Part shown: positions 1-8,190 of the stretch, in pieces
Numbering within the stretch: the stretch's first letter is position 1
Layout of the letters: every line of letters begins with the position of its first letter
Assembly (NCBI RefSeq): GCF_013343115.1
Contig: NZ_CP054570.1
Coordinates: 682,001 to 746,000 of the forward strand
Direction: 5' to 3'
DNA length: 64,000 nt
Origin: Streptococcus sanguinis
GTDB taxonomy: Bacteria > Bacillota > Bacilli > Lactobacillales > Streptococcaceae
Notes under the pieces: generated by a model
What the model was told of the DNA's origin: nothing
Seen by the model: the letters and a program-made list of their open reading frames with translations, nothing else
Databases searched by the model: none
Translations under genes and position numbers: made by a program

Positions 1-2
1 TT

Positions 3-98
3 ATAGTCTATTGTGCAGTATATTGGTCAGCTGGAACTTTCCTATTTTTCACTTTATTGAACATTGCTAAAAAAAGAGGGAGCCTTTTCCATGTTTAG
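3..98 (+). CDS. ABC-2 type permease, C-terminal end only (partial)
   Basis: An open frame enters from the left edge and ends at a TAG at 96-98. The roughly 31 visible residues are a hydrophobic helix followed by a basic tail (AKKRGSLFHV). Its last 8 bases overlap the ATG of the next membrane gene, the coupled arrangement usual for paired ABC-2 permease subunits. The assignment comes from hydrophobicity and coupling only; no catalytic motif is available. It could be any polytopic membrane protein. Confidence 0.5.
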   Translation: MVYCAVYWSAGTFLFFTLLNIAKKRGSLFHV

Positions 99-672
99 TG
101 AATTAAGAAGATATTTCAATTATAGAGTTCGATACACGTTTGATAGTATTTGCGAAGTGATTTATTCCATGATTTTTATTACAGGAATCATTATTATTTT
201 CAATAGTGATAAACCGATAAATCTACTCTATTTTTTTATTTATTATTCTATAACTAATGTGATATTGCTTGCTAATGAGGAGTTGGAATTTGAAATTCGT
301 ACCAATCAATATACAAATATCAAAACAACTCGACGGACACCAATGATGATTTATATTGCTAGATCAACAACTTATTTTATTTGGTCGACATTCATTTTTT
401 TGATTTCAATCATTCTATCGCATCTGTTTTTTAATGGAAAATTTTTGATGCCCTCATTCCATTTAGTGGATTTGGTTTTGATATCAATACTTAATTATGC
501 TGTATTTTTTGTCTTATATACCATGGCAATTAAATTAACAGAACGTTTCAAACGAGTGTCTGTCTTATTGAATTTATTTAATACCATAATGCTATTTTAT
601 TCTGGACTAGTATTTCCAGCTCCCTTTGTTAGCTATGCAGATGTGTTAGATATATTTTTGAGTAAAAAGTAA
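91..672 (+). CDS. ABC-2 family transporter permease subunit
   Basis: A 193-residue very hydrophobic protein with about six predicted membrane spans and a short basic C-terminus (LSKK). ABC-2 permeases pair with a cytoplasmic ATPase, presumably encoded left of the window, to export drugs, lipids or peptides; the substrate is unknown. The ATG at 91 is preferred over the in-frame TTG at 64 because GAGGGAG lies just upstream of it. The start overlaps the end of the preceding frame, indicating translational coupling. It is more AT-rich than the housekeeping genes. The family call rests on layout and hydropathy and could be wrong. Confidence 0.55.
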   Translation: MFSELRRYFNYRVRYTFDSICEVIYSMIFITGIIIIFNSDKPINLLYFFIYYSITNVILLANEELEFEIRTNQYTNIKTTRRTPMMIYIARSTTYFIWSTFIFLISIILSHLFFNGKFLMPSFHLVDLVLISILNYAVFFVLYTMAIKLTERFKRVSVLLNLFNTIMLFYSGLVFPAPFVSYADVLDIFLSKK

Positions 673-691
673 AAGTGAATTGATATGCTTC

Positions 692-716
692 GAACTTCTT
701 ATTCAGTTCTTTTTTC
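692..716 (+). terminator. possible weak terminator after the permease gene
   Basis: GAACT and AGTTC can pair around an 8-base loop and are followed by six T. The stem is only five pairs, so this is tentative. Confidence 0.3.
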
Positions 717-840
717 GAAAGATTATAAAGTAGCCTTACATTTGATGCTTTCATTCAAATAATCAGGCTCCTATTTTATCCCCGTCTAGATAAAAAAAGA
801 CCATCTAAGTTGGTAAATAACTTCAGGAGGTTTATACGCT

Positions 841-2382
841 ATGCTTAGATCTTATGTAACTAAAAAGTATTTATTCTTCTATTTTGTGGCGATTATGATT
901 ACTTGGCTGGAGGCTGTCATTACACCGGCTTTGATTCAGTATATTGTCTCTAGTTTTACCAATCACCAGTTGCATTTGCTGTTGCAGGTCTTGATTTGGG
1001 GGATTGTGGGGAATTTGATTCTCTTGCTGGGTTTGGCGGGGAAACGTTATTACTATGCACGAGTGCTGACGGACTTCAAGTTGGGTATTAAGCAGGCTAT
1101 CTTTCAGACTTTCTTATATAGCCGTCGGATAGCGGATGAAGAGGTTTTGTCCGACCTGGAAAATGATGTGAAACAGCTAGAAGATAACTATATTGAGCCG
1201 ACTGTTATTATCATTTCTTCTTTGGGATTTACAACCGTCTCCATCTGCTATGCTCTCTGGACAAATTTTTATCTCGGCTTGCTCTTTATCATTTTTTATT
1301 CGATACCGGTTCTTTGTAGTGGGATTGGTTCCAAACGTTTGGATACGATTTCTGAGCATAAGTCCATGGCTAACCAGAGCTACGTCTCTCAAGTGACCAA
1401 TATGATTGCGGGTGCTCGTTCCATACGGCATTATCGGGGACAAAGCTTATTTTACAAACTGTTTTCCAAAGATTTACACAAGGCTTTAGAGCAAGAAGTC
1501 GCCTATGAAAAGCAACGGACTTTAAACAGTTTCTTTATCAATGGGATTGATGCCTTTTGCTCGGTCGCGCCTATTGTCATTGGTGGTTTCATGACCTATT
1601 ATAATTACCTGTCTGCAGCCAGCTTTGTTGGGATTTACCTAGTATCGCATAATATCGGCTATCAATTTCAAGAGCTATCTTACTTTATCAATACCAGGAA
1701 GTCAGCCAAGTCTCTTTGTGATAAGTATCAAAAATTGCTGGGAGAGGAGTTGACAATGCCTTCTGTTCTTGCAAGTTCCGTCTTTCCTATCCAGCTAGAG
1801 CAAGTTAGCGTAGAGCGTGATGGTCGAGAAATCCTAGCCCCTTGCAATCTTACCATTGAAGAAGGGGAAAAGATTGCCATTATCGGAGAAAGTGGGTCTG
1901 GGAAAACAACCTTACTGAACCTCATCTATGGTGAAATCAAGCCTAGTCAAGGTCAGATTCGCTACCATGGACAAGAGCTAAGCTCGGATGAACTTTATCA
2001 GGCAGGAGCCTACATTCTCCAGTCCAGTCATGTCTTTGATGGATTGACACTAGAAGAAAATATCGCTTTGGGACAAGAACTTGATTCCAGAAGGATGGAA
2101 GAGATTCTGCAGCAAACCGGTTTGAAAGCTCTCCAAGGCAAAACACCCAGCAATCAAACTCTGTCAGGCGGTGAGAAGCAGCGGCTAGAAATTGCCCGCG
2201 CGCTCTATCACAATCGCCAATTAATCTTAGCTGATGAGGTCAAGGCCAATCTGGACCTTAGAAATCAAGAGAAAATCAGTCGACTCCTTTTCTCACTCCC
2301 ACAAGCAGTCGTAGAAGTGATTCATCACTATAGCGAAGAGGACTTGAAGCGCTACGATAAGGTGATAAAACTGGATAGATAG
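841..2382 (+). CDS. ABC exporter with fused membrane and ATPase domains
   Basis: A 513-residue half-transporter. Residues 1 to about 300 form a six-span exporter membrane domain and residues 315-513 the nucleotide-binding domain. Visible motifs are Walker A GESGSGKTT, signature LSGGEKQR, Walker B LILADE with the catalytic Glu kept, and a switch His in the VIHHYS segment. The D-loop reads VKANLD instead of the usual SALD. It is shorter than typical 580-residue exporters. Streptococcal relatives are annotated as peptide or bacteriocin-type exporters, but the cargo cannot be told here. An AGGAGG site (826-831) precedes the ATG and a hairpin terminator follows. A second subunit is absent, so it is probably a homodimer. 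Confidence 0.85.
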   Translation: MLRSYVTKKYLFFYFVAIMITWLEAVITPALIQYIVSSFTNHQLHLLLQVLIWGIVGNLILLLGLAGKRYYYARVLTDFKLGIKQAIFQTFLYSRRIADEEVLSDLENDVKQLEDNYIEPTVIIISSLGFTTVSICYALWTNFYLGLLFIIFYSIPVLCSGIGSKRLDTISEHKSMANQSYVSQVTNMIAGARSIRHYRGQSLFYKLFSKDLHKALEQEVAYEKQRTLNSFFINGIDAFCSVAPIVIGGFMTYYNYLSAASFVGIYLVSHNIGYQFQELSYFINTRKSAKSLCDKYQKLLGEELTMPSVLASSVFPIQLEQVSVERDGREILAPCNLTIEEGEKIAIIGESGSGKTTLLNLIYGEIKPSQGQIRYHGQELSSDELYQAGAYILQSSHVFDGLTLEENIALGQELDSRRMEEILQQTGLKALQGKTPSNQTLSGGEKQRLEIARALYHNRQLILADEVKANLDLRNQEKISRLLFSLPQAVVEVIHHYSEEDLKRYDKVIKLDR

Positions 2383-2406
2383 GTGGAGGCATAGATTTCA
2401 AAAAGG

Positions 2407-2430
2407 AGTGGCAGAGGCCGCTCTTTTTTG
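2407..2430 (+). terminator. rho-independent terminator after the ABC exporter
   Basis: A seven-pair stem (GAGTGGC with GCCGCTC, one G-U pair) and a four-base loop are followed by six T. Confidence 0.8.
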
Positions 2431-2557
2431 TGGGTTGGAAAATAAGATAATTAGCTTTTTTTCCATTTATAATATACAATAAAGTTAACTAAGGAGTATA
2501 GAAGAGCGATGTAATGGATAATAAAAAACAACTCTGTCTGAAAATATCGGTACAAAA

Positions 2558-2691
2558 ATGTCAAACGAAGATTATGTTGAAGAACTTGATGAACGACTGA
2601 ATAATTTTAAAAGCTTAAAAAATAAAGCGATTTTCTTGAATTAGAGTTTGAACTATATAGTAATCTTGTAAAGTTAATCGAGGAGTTATTG
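2558..2691 (+). pseudogene. frameshifted remnant of a small unknown gene
   Basis: From the ATG at 2558 one frame reads 28 residues (MSNEDYVEELDERLNN...) to a TAG at 2642. The neighbouring frame from about 2626 continues in a similar acidic, helical style (SDFLELEFELYSNLVKLIEE) up to the next gene. Joining them by one frame change gives a plausible 40-45 residue helical protein. The two pieces together fill most of the gap between the exporter terminator and the APH-like gene. I do not recognise the family. It may instead be non-coding spacer. The remaining gap, 2431-2557, shows nothing else convincing. Confidence 0.35.
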
Positions 2692-3570
2692 ATGGATTTT
2701 ATTGGTAAGATAGCCATAAATAAAGGATGGTCAGATGATAAAAAATATTGTGTTACAGACCAGAACAATCAAAAATATTTATTGCGTGTTTCTGATAAAG
2801 AGAAGTTAGATTCTAAGAAAATTGAATTTGATATGATGGAGAAAGTTGCTTCTCTGGAAGTTCGTATGTGTAAACCGATTAAATTTGAATTCTGCGGTGA
2901 CGAAGTACATTCTATACACGAGTGGATAGACGGAAGAGATGCAATAGATACAATTTTAACTTATTCAGAAAAACAACAATACACTTACGGGATAGAAGCA
3001 GGAAGGATACTTAGAAAGATTCATACAATTCCTGCTACAGAAGTTTGTGAAGACTGGGAAATCTTTTTTAATAGAAAAATTGATGATAAAATCTCCAAAT
3101 ACAAAGAATGTCCCGTCCAATTTGAAAGCGGGCAGGTCTTTATTGATTTTTTGAACGAAAACCGTGAACTGCTAAAAAATAGACCCCAAGTTTTGCAACA
3201 TGGTGATTATCATATTGGAAATTTCATGATTGGAGAAGATCGTGAGATTTATGTCATTGACTTTGATCGTTTTGACTTTGGAGATCCTTGGGAGGAGTTC
3301 AATCGTATTGTGTGGTCAGCTCAAGTATCTCCCTCTTTTGCATCAGGTATGATAGATGGATATTTTGATGACAAGGTTCCAGATTTATTTTGGAAACTTC
3401 TTGCCGTTTACATTCTAAGTAACTTAATTGGAGGTCTTCCATGGGCTATTTCTTATGGAGAAGAGGAAATATCAGTAATGCAAAATCAAGCTAAGGAAAT
3501 TTTAGAATGGTATGATGATATGAACCGACTAGTCCCAAGTTGGTATATGAACAAGAATAATACTGAATAA
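2692..3570 (+). CDS. APH-family small-molecule kinase (phosphotransferase enzyme family)
   Basis: A 292-residue soluble protein with the choline/aminoglycoside kinase fold. The catalytic loop HGDYHIGN (consensus HGDxxxxN) lies near residue 170 and the metal-binding DFDRFDFGDP about 20 residues later. Such enzymes phosphorylate hydroxyl groups of small molecules. Nothing here shows that the substrate is an antibiotic, so resistance should not be inferred. AGGAG at 2681 sits 6 bases before the ATG at 2692, favouring it over the TTG at 2689. The gene is clearly more AT-rich than its flanks, consistent with acquisition by transfer. It is monocistronic and ends at a strong terminator. Confidence 0.8.
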   Translation: MDFIGKIAINKGWSDDKKYCVTDQNNQKYLLRVSDKEKLDSKKIEFDMMEKVASLEVRMCKPIKFEFCGDEVHSIHEWIDGRDAIDTILTYSEKQQYTYGIEAGRILRKIHTIPATEVCEDWEIFFNRKIDDKISKYKECPVQFESGQVFIDFLNENRELLKNRPQVLQHGDYHIGNFMIGEDREIYVIDFDRFDFGDPWEEFNRIVWSAQVSPSFASGMIDGYFDDKVPDLFWKLLAVYILSNLIGGLPWAISYGEEEISVMQNQAKEILEWYDDMNRLVPSWYMNKNNTE

Positions 3571-3640
3571 TTTAAGCGTTTGAATATCAATTTGGAAAAA
3601 GAATAGAATACAATGAAATCTCAAGATAGAAACTAATATT

Positions 3641-3664
3641 AAGCCTTGTCCTCAAGGCTTTTTA
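3641..3664 (+). terminator. rho-independent terminator
   Basis: Perfect 8-pair stem AAGCCTTG/CAAGGCTT with loop TCCT and a T-run. It separates the kinase gene from the GH13 gene. Confidence 0.85.
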
Positions 3665-3707
3665 ATATTCTCTGCTATACCTCCTATTCCCAAACTTGAA
3701 CAATAGC

Positions 3708-3736
3708 TTGCAATCATTTTTTTAAAATAGTATACT
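3708..3736 (+). promoter_or_regulatory. sigma-A promoter of the GH13 gene
   Basis: TTGCAA at 3708 and TATACT at 3731 are separated by 17 bases. It lies about 70 bases before the start codon, with the cre site immediately downstream. Confidence 0.75.
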
Positions 3737-3748
3737 AGGGCTAAGCTA

Positions 3749-3762
3749 TGGAATCGTTTGCA
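3749..3762 (+). promoter_or_regulatory. cre site (CcpA operator)
   Basis: TGGAATCGTTTGCA matches the low-GC Gram-positive cre consensus TGNAANCGNTNNCA at every fixed position. It begins 13 bases after the -10 box, so it covers the start of the transcript, the usual place for CcpA repression. This implies that glucose represses the downstream maltodextrin-degrading enzyme. Confidence 0.75.
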
Positions 3763-3808
3763 TAGAATTACGATGAGTTTAAAAAGTGAAATCTAGGAGA
3801 TGAAAAGT

Positions 3809-5566
3809 ATGGAATTAACAGCCATTTATCATAGACCGGAGTCGGAGTATGCCTACCTTTATAAAGAAGGGCAAGTGCATATCAGAATTAGGACTAAGAA
3901 AGAGGATATAGAGAAAATCGTTTTGCACTATGGCGATCCCTTTATTTTTCTTGAGGATTCTTTTGAAGATGCGAAAGAGATGGTCAAAGTGACTTCTGAT
4001 GCCTTATTTGACTATTGGCAAGTAGCTGTCTCTGTGCGCTTTGCTCGGATTCAGTATTTGTTTGAGCTTGAGGATAAAGAAAGTCAAAGCATCTTGTATG
4101 GAGATAAAGGTTTCGCTGACAATAGTCCAGAAAATCTTGCTTTAGAGGGTAACGGTTTTAAACTCCCTTATATTCACGAAATTGATGGTTGTCAGGTTCC
4201 TGACTGGGTTTCAAAAACGGTCTGGTATCAGATTTTTCCTGAACGTTTTGCCAATGGAAATGTTGAACTTTCACCAGAGAGAGCTCTAGATTGGGATTCG
4301 TCTATCAGACCTAAAAGTAGTGATTTCTTTGGCGGGGATTTACAGGGGATTATTGATCATCTAGATTATTTGCAAGACTTAGGGATTACAGGGCTTTACC
4401 TCTGTCCTATCTTTGAATCGCCAAGTAATCACAAGTACAATACGACTGATTACTTTGAAATTGATCGACACTTTGGGGACAAGGAGACTTTCCGTCAACT
4501 GGTGGAGCAAGCTCATCTGCGTGGCATGAAGGTCATGCTGGATGCGGTTTTCAATCATATGGGCGATCAATCCGCTCAATGGCTGGATGTTCTCAAACAT
4601 GGTGAAAAGTCTGTTTATAAAGACTGGTTCCACATTCAAGAGTTCCCAGTGACGAATGACAAACTTGTGAATCCCAAAGAACTGCCTTATCATACCTTTG
4701 CCTTTGCCAGCTATATGCCTAAGTTAAATACGGCAAATCCTGAGGTGAAAGACTATCTCTTAAGCGTTGCAACCTATTGGATTGAACATTTTGATATTGA
4801 TGCTTGGCGGCTGGATGTGGCCAATGAGGTTGATCACCAATTTTGGCGTGATTTTCGGAAGGCAGTTTTGGCCAAAAAGCCTGACCTTTATATTCTTGGA
4901 GAGGTTTGGCATACCTCTCAGCCTTGGTTAAATGGTGATGAGTTTCACGCAGTCATGAACTATCCTCTATCCGATAGTATCAAGGACTACTTTTTGAGCA
5001 GGAGCAAGAAGATCAGTCAATTCATAGCTGAGATTAATTGCCAGTCCATGTATTACAAGCAGCAGATTTCTGAGGTTATGTTTAATCTCTTGGACTCGCA
5101 CGATACGGAGCGCATTTTGGCGACAGCTCAAGGTGATATCCAGCTTGTCAAATCCGCACTCGCCTTTCTCTTTTTACAAAGAGGGACGCCTTGTATCTAT
5201 TATGGGACCGAGCTAGAATTGGATGGAGGTATGGACCCGGATTGTAGACGGGTTATGCCTTGGGAACGGGTTTCTAGTAGCAATGACATGCTCAATTTTA
5301 TGAAGAATTTAATTCAGCTTCGCAAGGATGTTGCGGGCATTATTCAGTATGGGAAATTTACCTTAGAAGAAATCGCTCCTAATGTGCTGGCTTTAGAATG
5401 GCAACATGATCATCAAGTAATCCGAGCTATTTTTAATCAGTCCAAAGAGAATTATCTGTTAGACAGAGATTCAGCTGATTTGGTGAGTCATTACCAAACT
5501 GATGACCAACAACTTGTCATCTTACCAAAGGGATTTGTAGTTTATTGTGATGAGTCTAAAAAGTAA
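3809..5566 (+). CDS. GH13 neopullulanase / cyclomaltodextrinase-type alpha-glycosidase
   Basis: A 585-residue cytoplasmic enzyme that cleaves alpha-glucan oligosaccharides. Residues 1-120 resemble the N-terminal beta-sandwich (CBM34-like) of the neopullulanase group, followed by a TIM-barrel. Conserved regions: DAVFNH, DAWRLDVANE with nucleophile Asp336, GEVWH with acid/base Glu365, and LLDSHDTER with Asp432. There is no signal peptide. AGGAG at 3795 is too close to the ATG at 3800 but 9 bases from the ATG at 3809, so 3809 is chosen. A consensus promoter plus a cre site predicts catabolite repression. Exact substrate preference (cyclodextrin, pullulan or maltodextrin) cannot be read from sequence. 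Confidence 0.88.
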   Translation: MELTAIYHRPESEYAYLYKEGQVHIRIRTKKEDIEKIVLHYGDPFIFLEDSFEDAKEMVKVTSDALFDYWQVAVSVRFARIQYLFELEDKESQSILYGDKGFADNSPENLALEGNGFKLPYIHEIDGCQVPDWVSKTVWYQIFPERFANGNVELSPERALDWDSSIRPKSSDFFGGDLQGIIDHLDYLQDLGITGLYLCPIFESPSNHKYNTTDYFEIDRHFGDKETFRQLVEQAHLRGMKVMLDAVFNHMGDQSAQWLDVLKHGEKSVYKDWFHIQEFPVTNDKLVNPKELPYHTFAFASYMPKLNTANPEVKDYLLSVATYWIEHFDIDAWRLDVANEVDHQFWRDFRKAVLAKKPDLYILGEVWHTSQPWLNGDEFHAVMNYPLSDSIKDYFLSRSKKISQFIAEINCQSMYYKQQISEVMFNLLDSHDTERILATAQGDIQLVKSALAFLFLQRGTPCIYYGTELELDGGMDPDCRRVMPWERVSSSNDMLNFMKNLIQLRKDVAGIIQYGKFTLEEIAPNVLALEWQHDHQVIRAIFNQSKENYLLDRDSADLVSHYQTDDQQLVILPKGFVVYCDESKK

Positions 5567-5652
5567 TGGAATAGAAATAAAGGAATCCGAACAAACAAGG
5601 TCTTAAAAATTCCTTCTTTAAAAGTGTTAGAATTTTTTCATGGTGGTGTAAG

Positions 5653-6150
5653 ATGAAATCAAAAGGACTTCTGAAGAAAAAGTTGATTAATCTAGCTAGT
5701 GGGGAGTTGGTCGCTGTTTTAGTATTTTGGATGAATTTTTTTCTGCTTAAAAAGTGGATTCTTACTACTAAAGCCTTCATTTCTATTTCCTTCTCCTTGT
5801 TTCTCCTAACTTTTATCTTGATACAGGGTTCCGTTTTTTGGTTGATTTTAATCAAGAGGATTTCCAATCTAGGATTTGCTGAAAAGTATACAGGACAAAT
5901 TTACAAGATATTGAAGAAATTGGATTTTATTTTACTAGCTACGGGAATTTTTGTGATATTATTGAATCACGGAGAATTTTCCATATTGTTCATTTCTTTA
6001 GGGATTTGGATGTTTGCTCTTATAGAGTGGGTAAATTACTATCAATTGCAATTGTCATACAGCTTGAATCCTGCTGTTTTATGGAGATACATTAGACATA
6101 GGAAATTGAAAAAGAGTAAAATAGCAAAGGAAATTGAGAAAATCCTATAA
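5653..6150 (+). CDS. small integral membrane protein of unknown function
   Basis: A 165-residue protein with four likely membrane spans (about residues 15-30, 42-65, 93-105 and 109-125) and a very basic C-terminal tail (RHRKLKKSKIAKEIEKIL) presumably in the cytoplasm. GGTGGTG precedes the ATG. I do not recognise a family. It lies between the GH13 gene and a ClbS-like gene with no tight overlap, so the context gives no function. Confidence 0.6.
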   Translation: MKSKGLLKKKLINLASGELVAVLVFWMNFFLLKKWILTTKAFISISFSLFLLTFILIQGSVFWLILIKRISNLGFAEKYTGQIYKILKKLDFILLATGIFVILLNHGEFSILFISLGIWMFALIEWVNYYQLQLSYSLNPAVLWRYIRHRKLKKSKIAKEIEKIL

Positions 6151-6209
6151 ATTCTGGCGTTTAGCAAGATAATTTCCAAGAGACGAAAGATGCAAAGGAG
6201 TGCAATCTT

Positions 6210-6752
6210 ATGCCCAGACCGAAAACTAAAGAAGATTTGATGCTGGCCGCTAAGGAAAACTATGAGAAGTTGCAAACTCTCATTTCCAAATTGTCTGATC
6301 AAGAGTTAAATATGCCTTTTGATTTTTCTCGGGATGAAAAGAAGAAAGAGGCACATTGGAGACGAGATAAAAATATAAGAGATGTTTTGATTCACCTCTA
6401 TGAATGGCACCAGCTCTTGTTAGATTGGGTGCATTCCAATCAAAAGGGTCAAGAGCAGCCCTTTCTTCCTGCGCCCTATAACTGGAAGACTTATGGAGAG
6501 TTGAATCTGGAATTTTGGAAGAAGCATCAAAAGACTTCTCTAAAAGAGGCAACTGAGGTATTTCATCAGTCCCATCAAGATGTTTTGGACTTAGCCGACA
6601 CATTTACAAACGAAGAATTATTTTTAAAAAATGTCTATAAATGGGTCGGAGGGACTGTATTAGGTTCCTATTTTGTAAGTGCTACTTCCAGCCATTATGA
6701 CTGGGCCATGAAAAAGTTGAATGCTCATCAGAAAAATTGTAAAGCAAAATAG
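6210..6752 (+). CDS. ClbS/DfsB-family four-helix bundle protein
   Basis: A 180-residue protein opening with MPRPKTKEDL, the characteristic N-terminus of the DUF1706 ClbS/DfsB family, which adopts a DinB-like four-helix bundle. Conserved features include the NIRDVLIHLYEWHQLLLDW segment and a late SSHYDWA motif. ClbS protects colibactin producers by acting on the toxin, but most family members, including streptococcal ones, have no known substrate. A role as a hydrolase or small-molecule resistance protein is therefore only family inference. Confidence 0.85.
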   Translation: MPRPKTKEDLMLAAKENYEKLQTLISKLSDQELNMPFDFSRDEKKKEAHWRRDKNIRDVLIHLYEWHQLLLDWVHSNQKGQEQPFLPAPYNWKTYGELNLEFWKKHQKTSLKEATEVFHQSHQDVLDLADTFTNEELFLKNVYKWVGGTVLGSYFVSATSSHYDWAMKKLNAHQKNCKAK

Positions 6753-6785
6753 TCTGTAGAAGACAAGAATTAGAGAGAAATAAGA

Positions 6786-7631
6786 ATGAAGAAATACAGC
6801 AAAATAATCATGTCCTGCGCCTGCCTGGCTTTAGCTTTTGGGATGGCAGCATGTGCTAGTTCGCAGAAAAATAATCAAACAAGTCAAACTACATCGACTT
6901 ATTCAAATTTAAACAGTGAAAAGAGTGTCGAAGAAGTGAGGAGTTTGTTATCAGCTCATTTGGATAAAGACAGTGTCGATAACTTTGTCAATCTCGTCAA
7001 TGACTACAACGGACTTGTTGGTTCTACTGGATTAACAGGCGATTTCACTAAGTTTACCAAAACTGAATATGACGTAGAAAAAATCAATCCTCTATGGCAG
7101 GCAAAGAAGGGCGATTTTATTGGGACAAATTGTCGGATTAATACTTATACTTTGCTGAAAAATAGCATCGACATCCCTCAAATAGAAAAAGATGACGAAC
7201 TTTTGTTCATAGATAATGATTCGATTGACAAGGGCAAGCTCTTTGATGCAAAAGATAAGGAAGATTTTAATATTCTGTTTTCAAGAGTCAAGACTGAAGC
7301 GACTCAAGATGTCAAAGTCCATGCTAAGAAGATGGAGGAATACTTCAAACAGTTCAAGTTTAATGAAAAGGCTCGAATGCTTTCAGTCATTGTCCACGAT
7401 AATCTTGATGGTGATTCTCTCTTTGTAGGGCATGTCGGCGTCTTGGTTCCAGATAAAGATGGCTACTTATTTATCGAAAAGCTGACATTTGAAGAGCCTT
7501 ATCAGGCAATCAAATTTGCGACCAAGGAAGATGTCTACAAATACTTGCAGACCAAATATAAGAACTACACAGGGGAAGGTTTGGCCAAGCCCTTTATCAT
7601 GGACAATGATAAGTGGGTAGAGGGTAAGTAG
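6786..7631 (+). CDS. DUF4300-family lipoprotein
   Basis: A 281-residue protein with a lipoprotein signal: positive N-terminus (MKKYSK), hydrophobic core, and a lipobox ending MAAC with Cys23 as the lipidation site. A Ser/Thr/Asn/Gln-rich linker (about 24-50) follows, then a globular domain containing GDFIGTNCRINTY and HVGVLVPDKDGYLFIEK, features I associate with DUF4300. It should be anchored on the outer face of the membrane. The function of the family is unknown. It is followed closely by the small gene at 7678. Confidence 0.75.
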   Translation: MKKYSKIIMSCACLALAFGMAACASSQKNNQTSQTTSTYSNLNSEKSVEEVRSLLSAHLDKDSVDNFVNLVNDYNGLVGSTGLTGDFTKFTKTEYDVEKINPLWQAKKGDFIGTNCRINTYTLLKNSIDIPQIEKDDELLFIDNDSIDKGKLFDAKDKEDFNILFSRVKTEATQDVKVHAKKMEEYFKQFKFNEKARMLSVIVHDNLDGDSLFVGHVGVLVPDKDGYLFIEKLTFEEPYQAIKFATKEDVYKYLQTKYKNYTGEGLAKPFIMDNDKWVEGK

Positions 7632-7677
7632 TGTGCTTCAGTTAGTATTAAGAAAAGAGAACTGGGAGATTTAGCGT

Positions 7678-7989
7678 ATGGAATTAAAAGATTTTACAGA
7701 AAAGGAACAGGAGCAGATCAATCAAGGGCTCAGCACTGCAGAAATTTCCGATAAGGAAGCTGCCAAAAAGATTCTAGCACTCGTGCCCCAAGAGTGGATT
7801 AAGAGGATTCCTTTCTTCGTGAGAGGGCATGCGACGACCAAGACGGTTGAGCGAGTTGCTAAGCAATATCCTGAGTTGTACGCTGTAGCCAAGCAGCAAG
7901 GCGAACTTCCTGACAAGGAAAGAGAAGACTTGCGCGGGATTATGACAAGCATTTTTGAAGAAAAGATGAATAAGCATAAGATTAAATGA
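7678..7989 (+). CDS. small conserved cytoplasmic protein, unknown
   Basis: A 103-residue, charged, probably all-helical protein with no membrane segment or signal. CTGGGAG lies about 10 bases before the ATG. It is only 46 bases after the lipoprotein gene and shares its terminator, so it is probably co-transcribed. No family is recognised with confidence. Confidence 0.6.
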   Translation: MELKDFTEKEQEQINQGLSTAEISDKEAAKKILALVPQEWIKRIPFFVRGHATTKTVERVAKQYPELYAVAKQQGELPDKEREDLRGIMTSIFEEKMNKHKIK

Positions 7990-8021
7990 ACTCTTACTTT
8001 GAAAGAAGTAAGAAGCTTTAG

Positions 8022-8047
8022 AAAGCCACTGGAAGCAGTGGCTTTTT
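8022..8047 (+). terminator. strong rho-independent terminator
   Basis: Ten-pair stem AAAGCCACTG/CAGTGGCTTT with loop GAAG; the T-run follows. It ends the lipoprotein transcript upstream of rexB. Confidence 0.85.
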
Positions 8048-8129
8048 CGTTTTTTATGGACATGACGAAGCTATTCACTAACGCTATCTTTGGATGCAGG
8101 CTTCTAATTGGGCTTTGGGACTATTCTCC

Positions 8130-8158
8130 ATGAGAATTATCGGTAAAAATGGTATAAT
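8130..8158 (+). promoter_or_regulatory. rexBA promoter
   Basis: Perfect TATAAT at 8153 with ATGAGA (4 of 6 matches to TTGACA) 17 bases upstream. It lies 33 bases before the rexB ATG. Confidence 0.6.
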
Positions 8159-8190
8159 GTTCCTATATTTTCTAGAGGAAAAGGCAGGCT

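Noticed and set aside
2692..3570. Aminoglycoside resistance gene
   Set aside because: Only the general APH fold is visible; many chromosomal members act on other small molecules, so resistance cannot be claimed.
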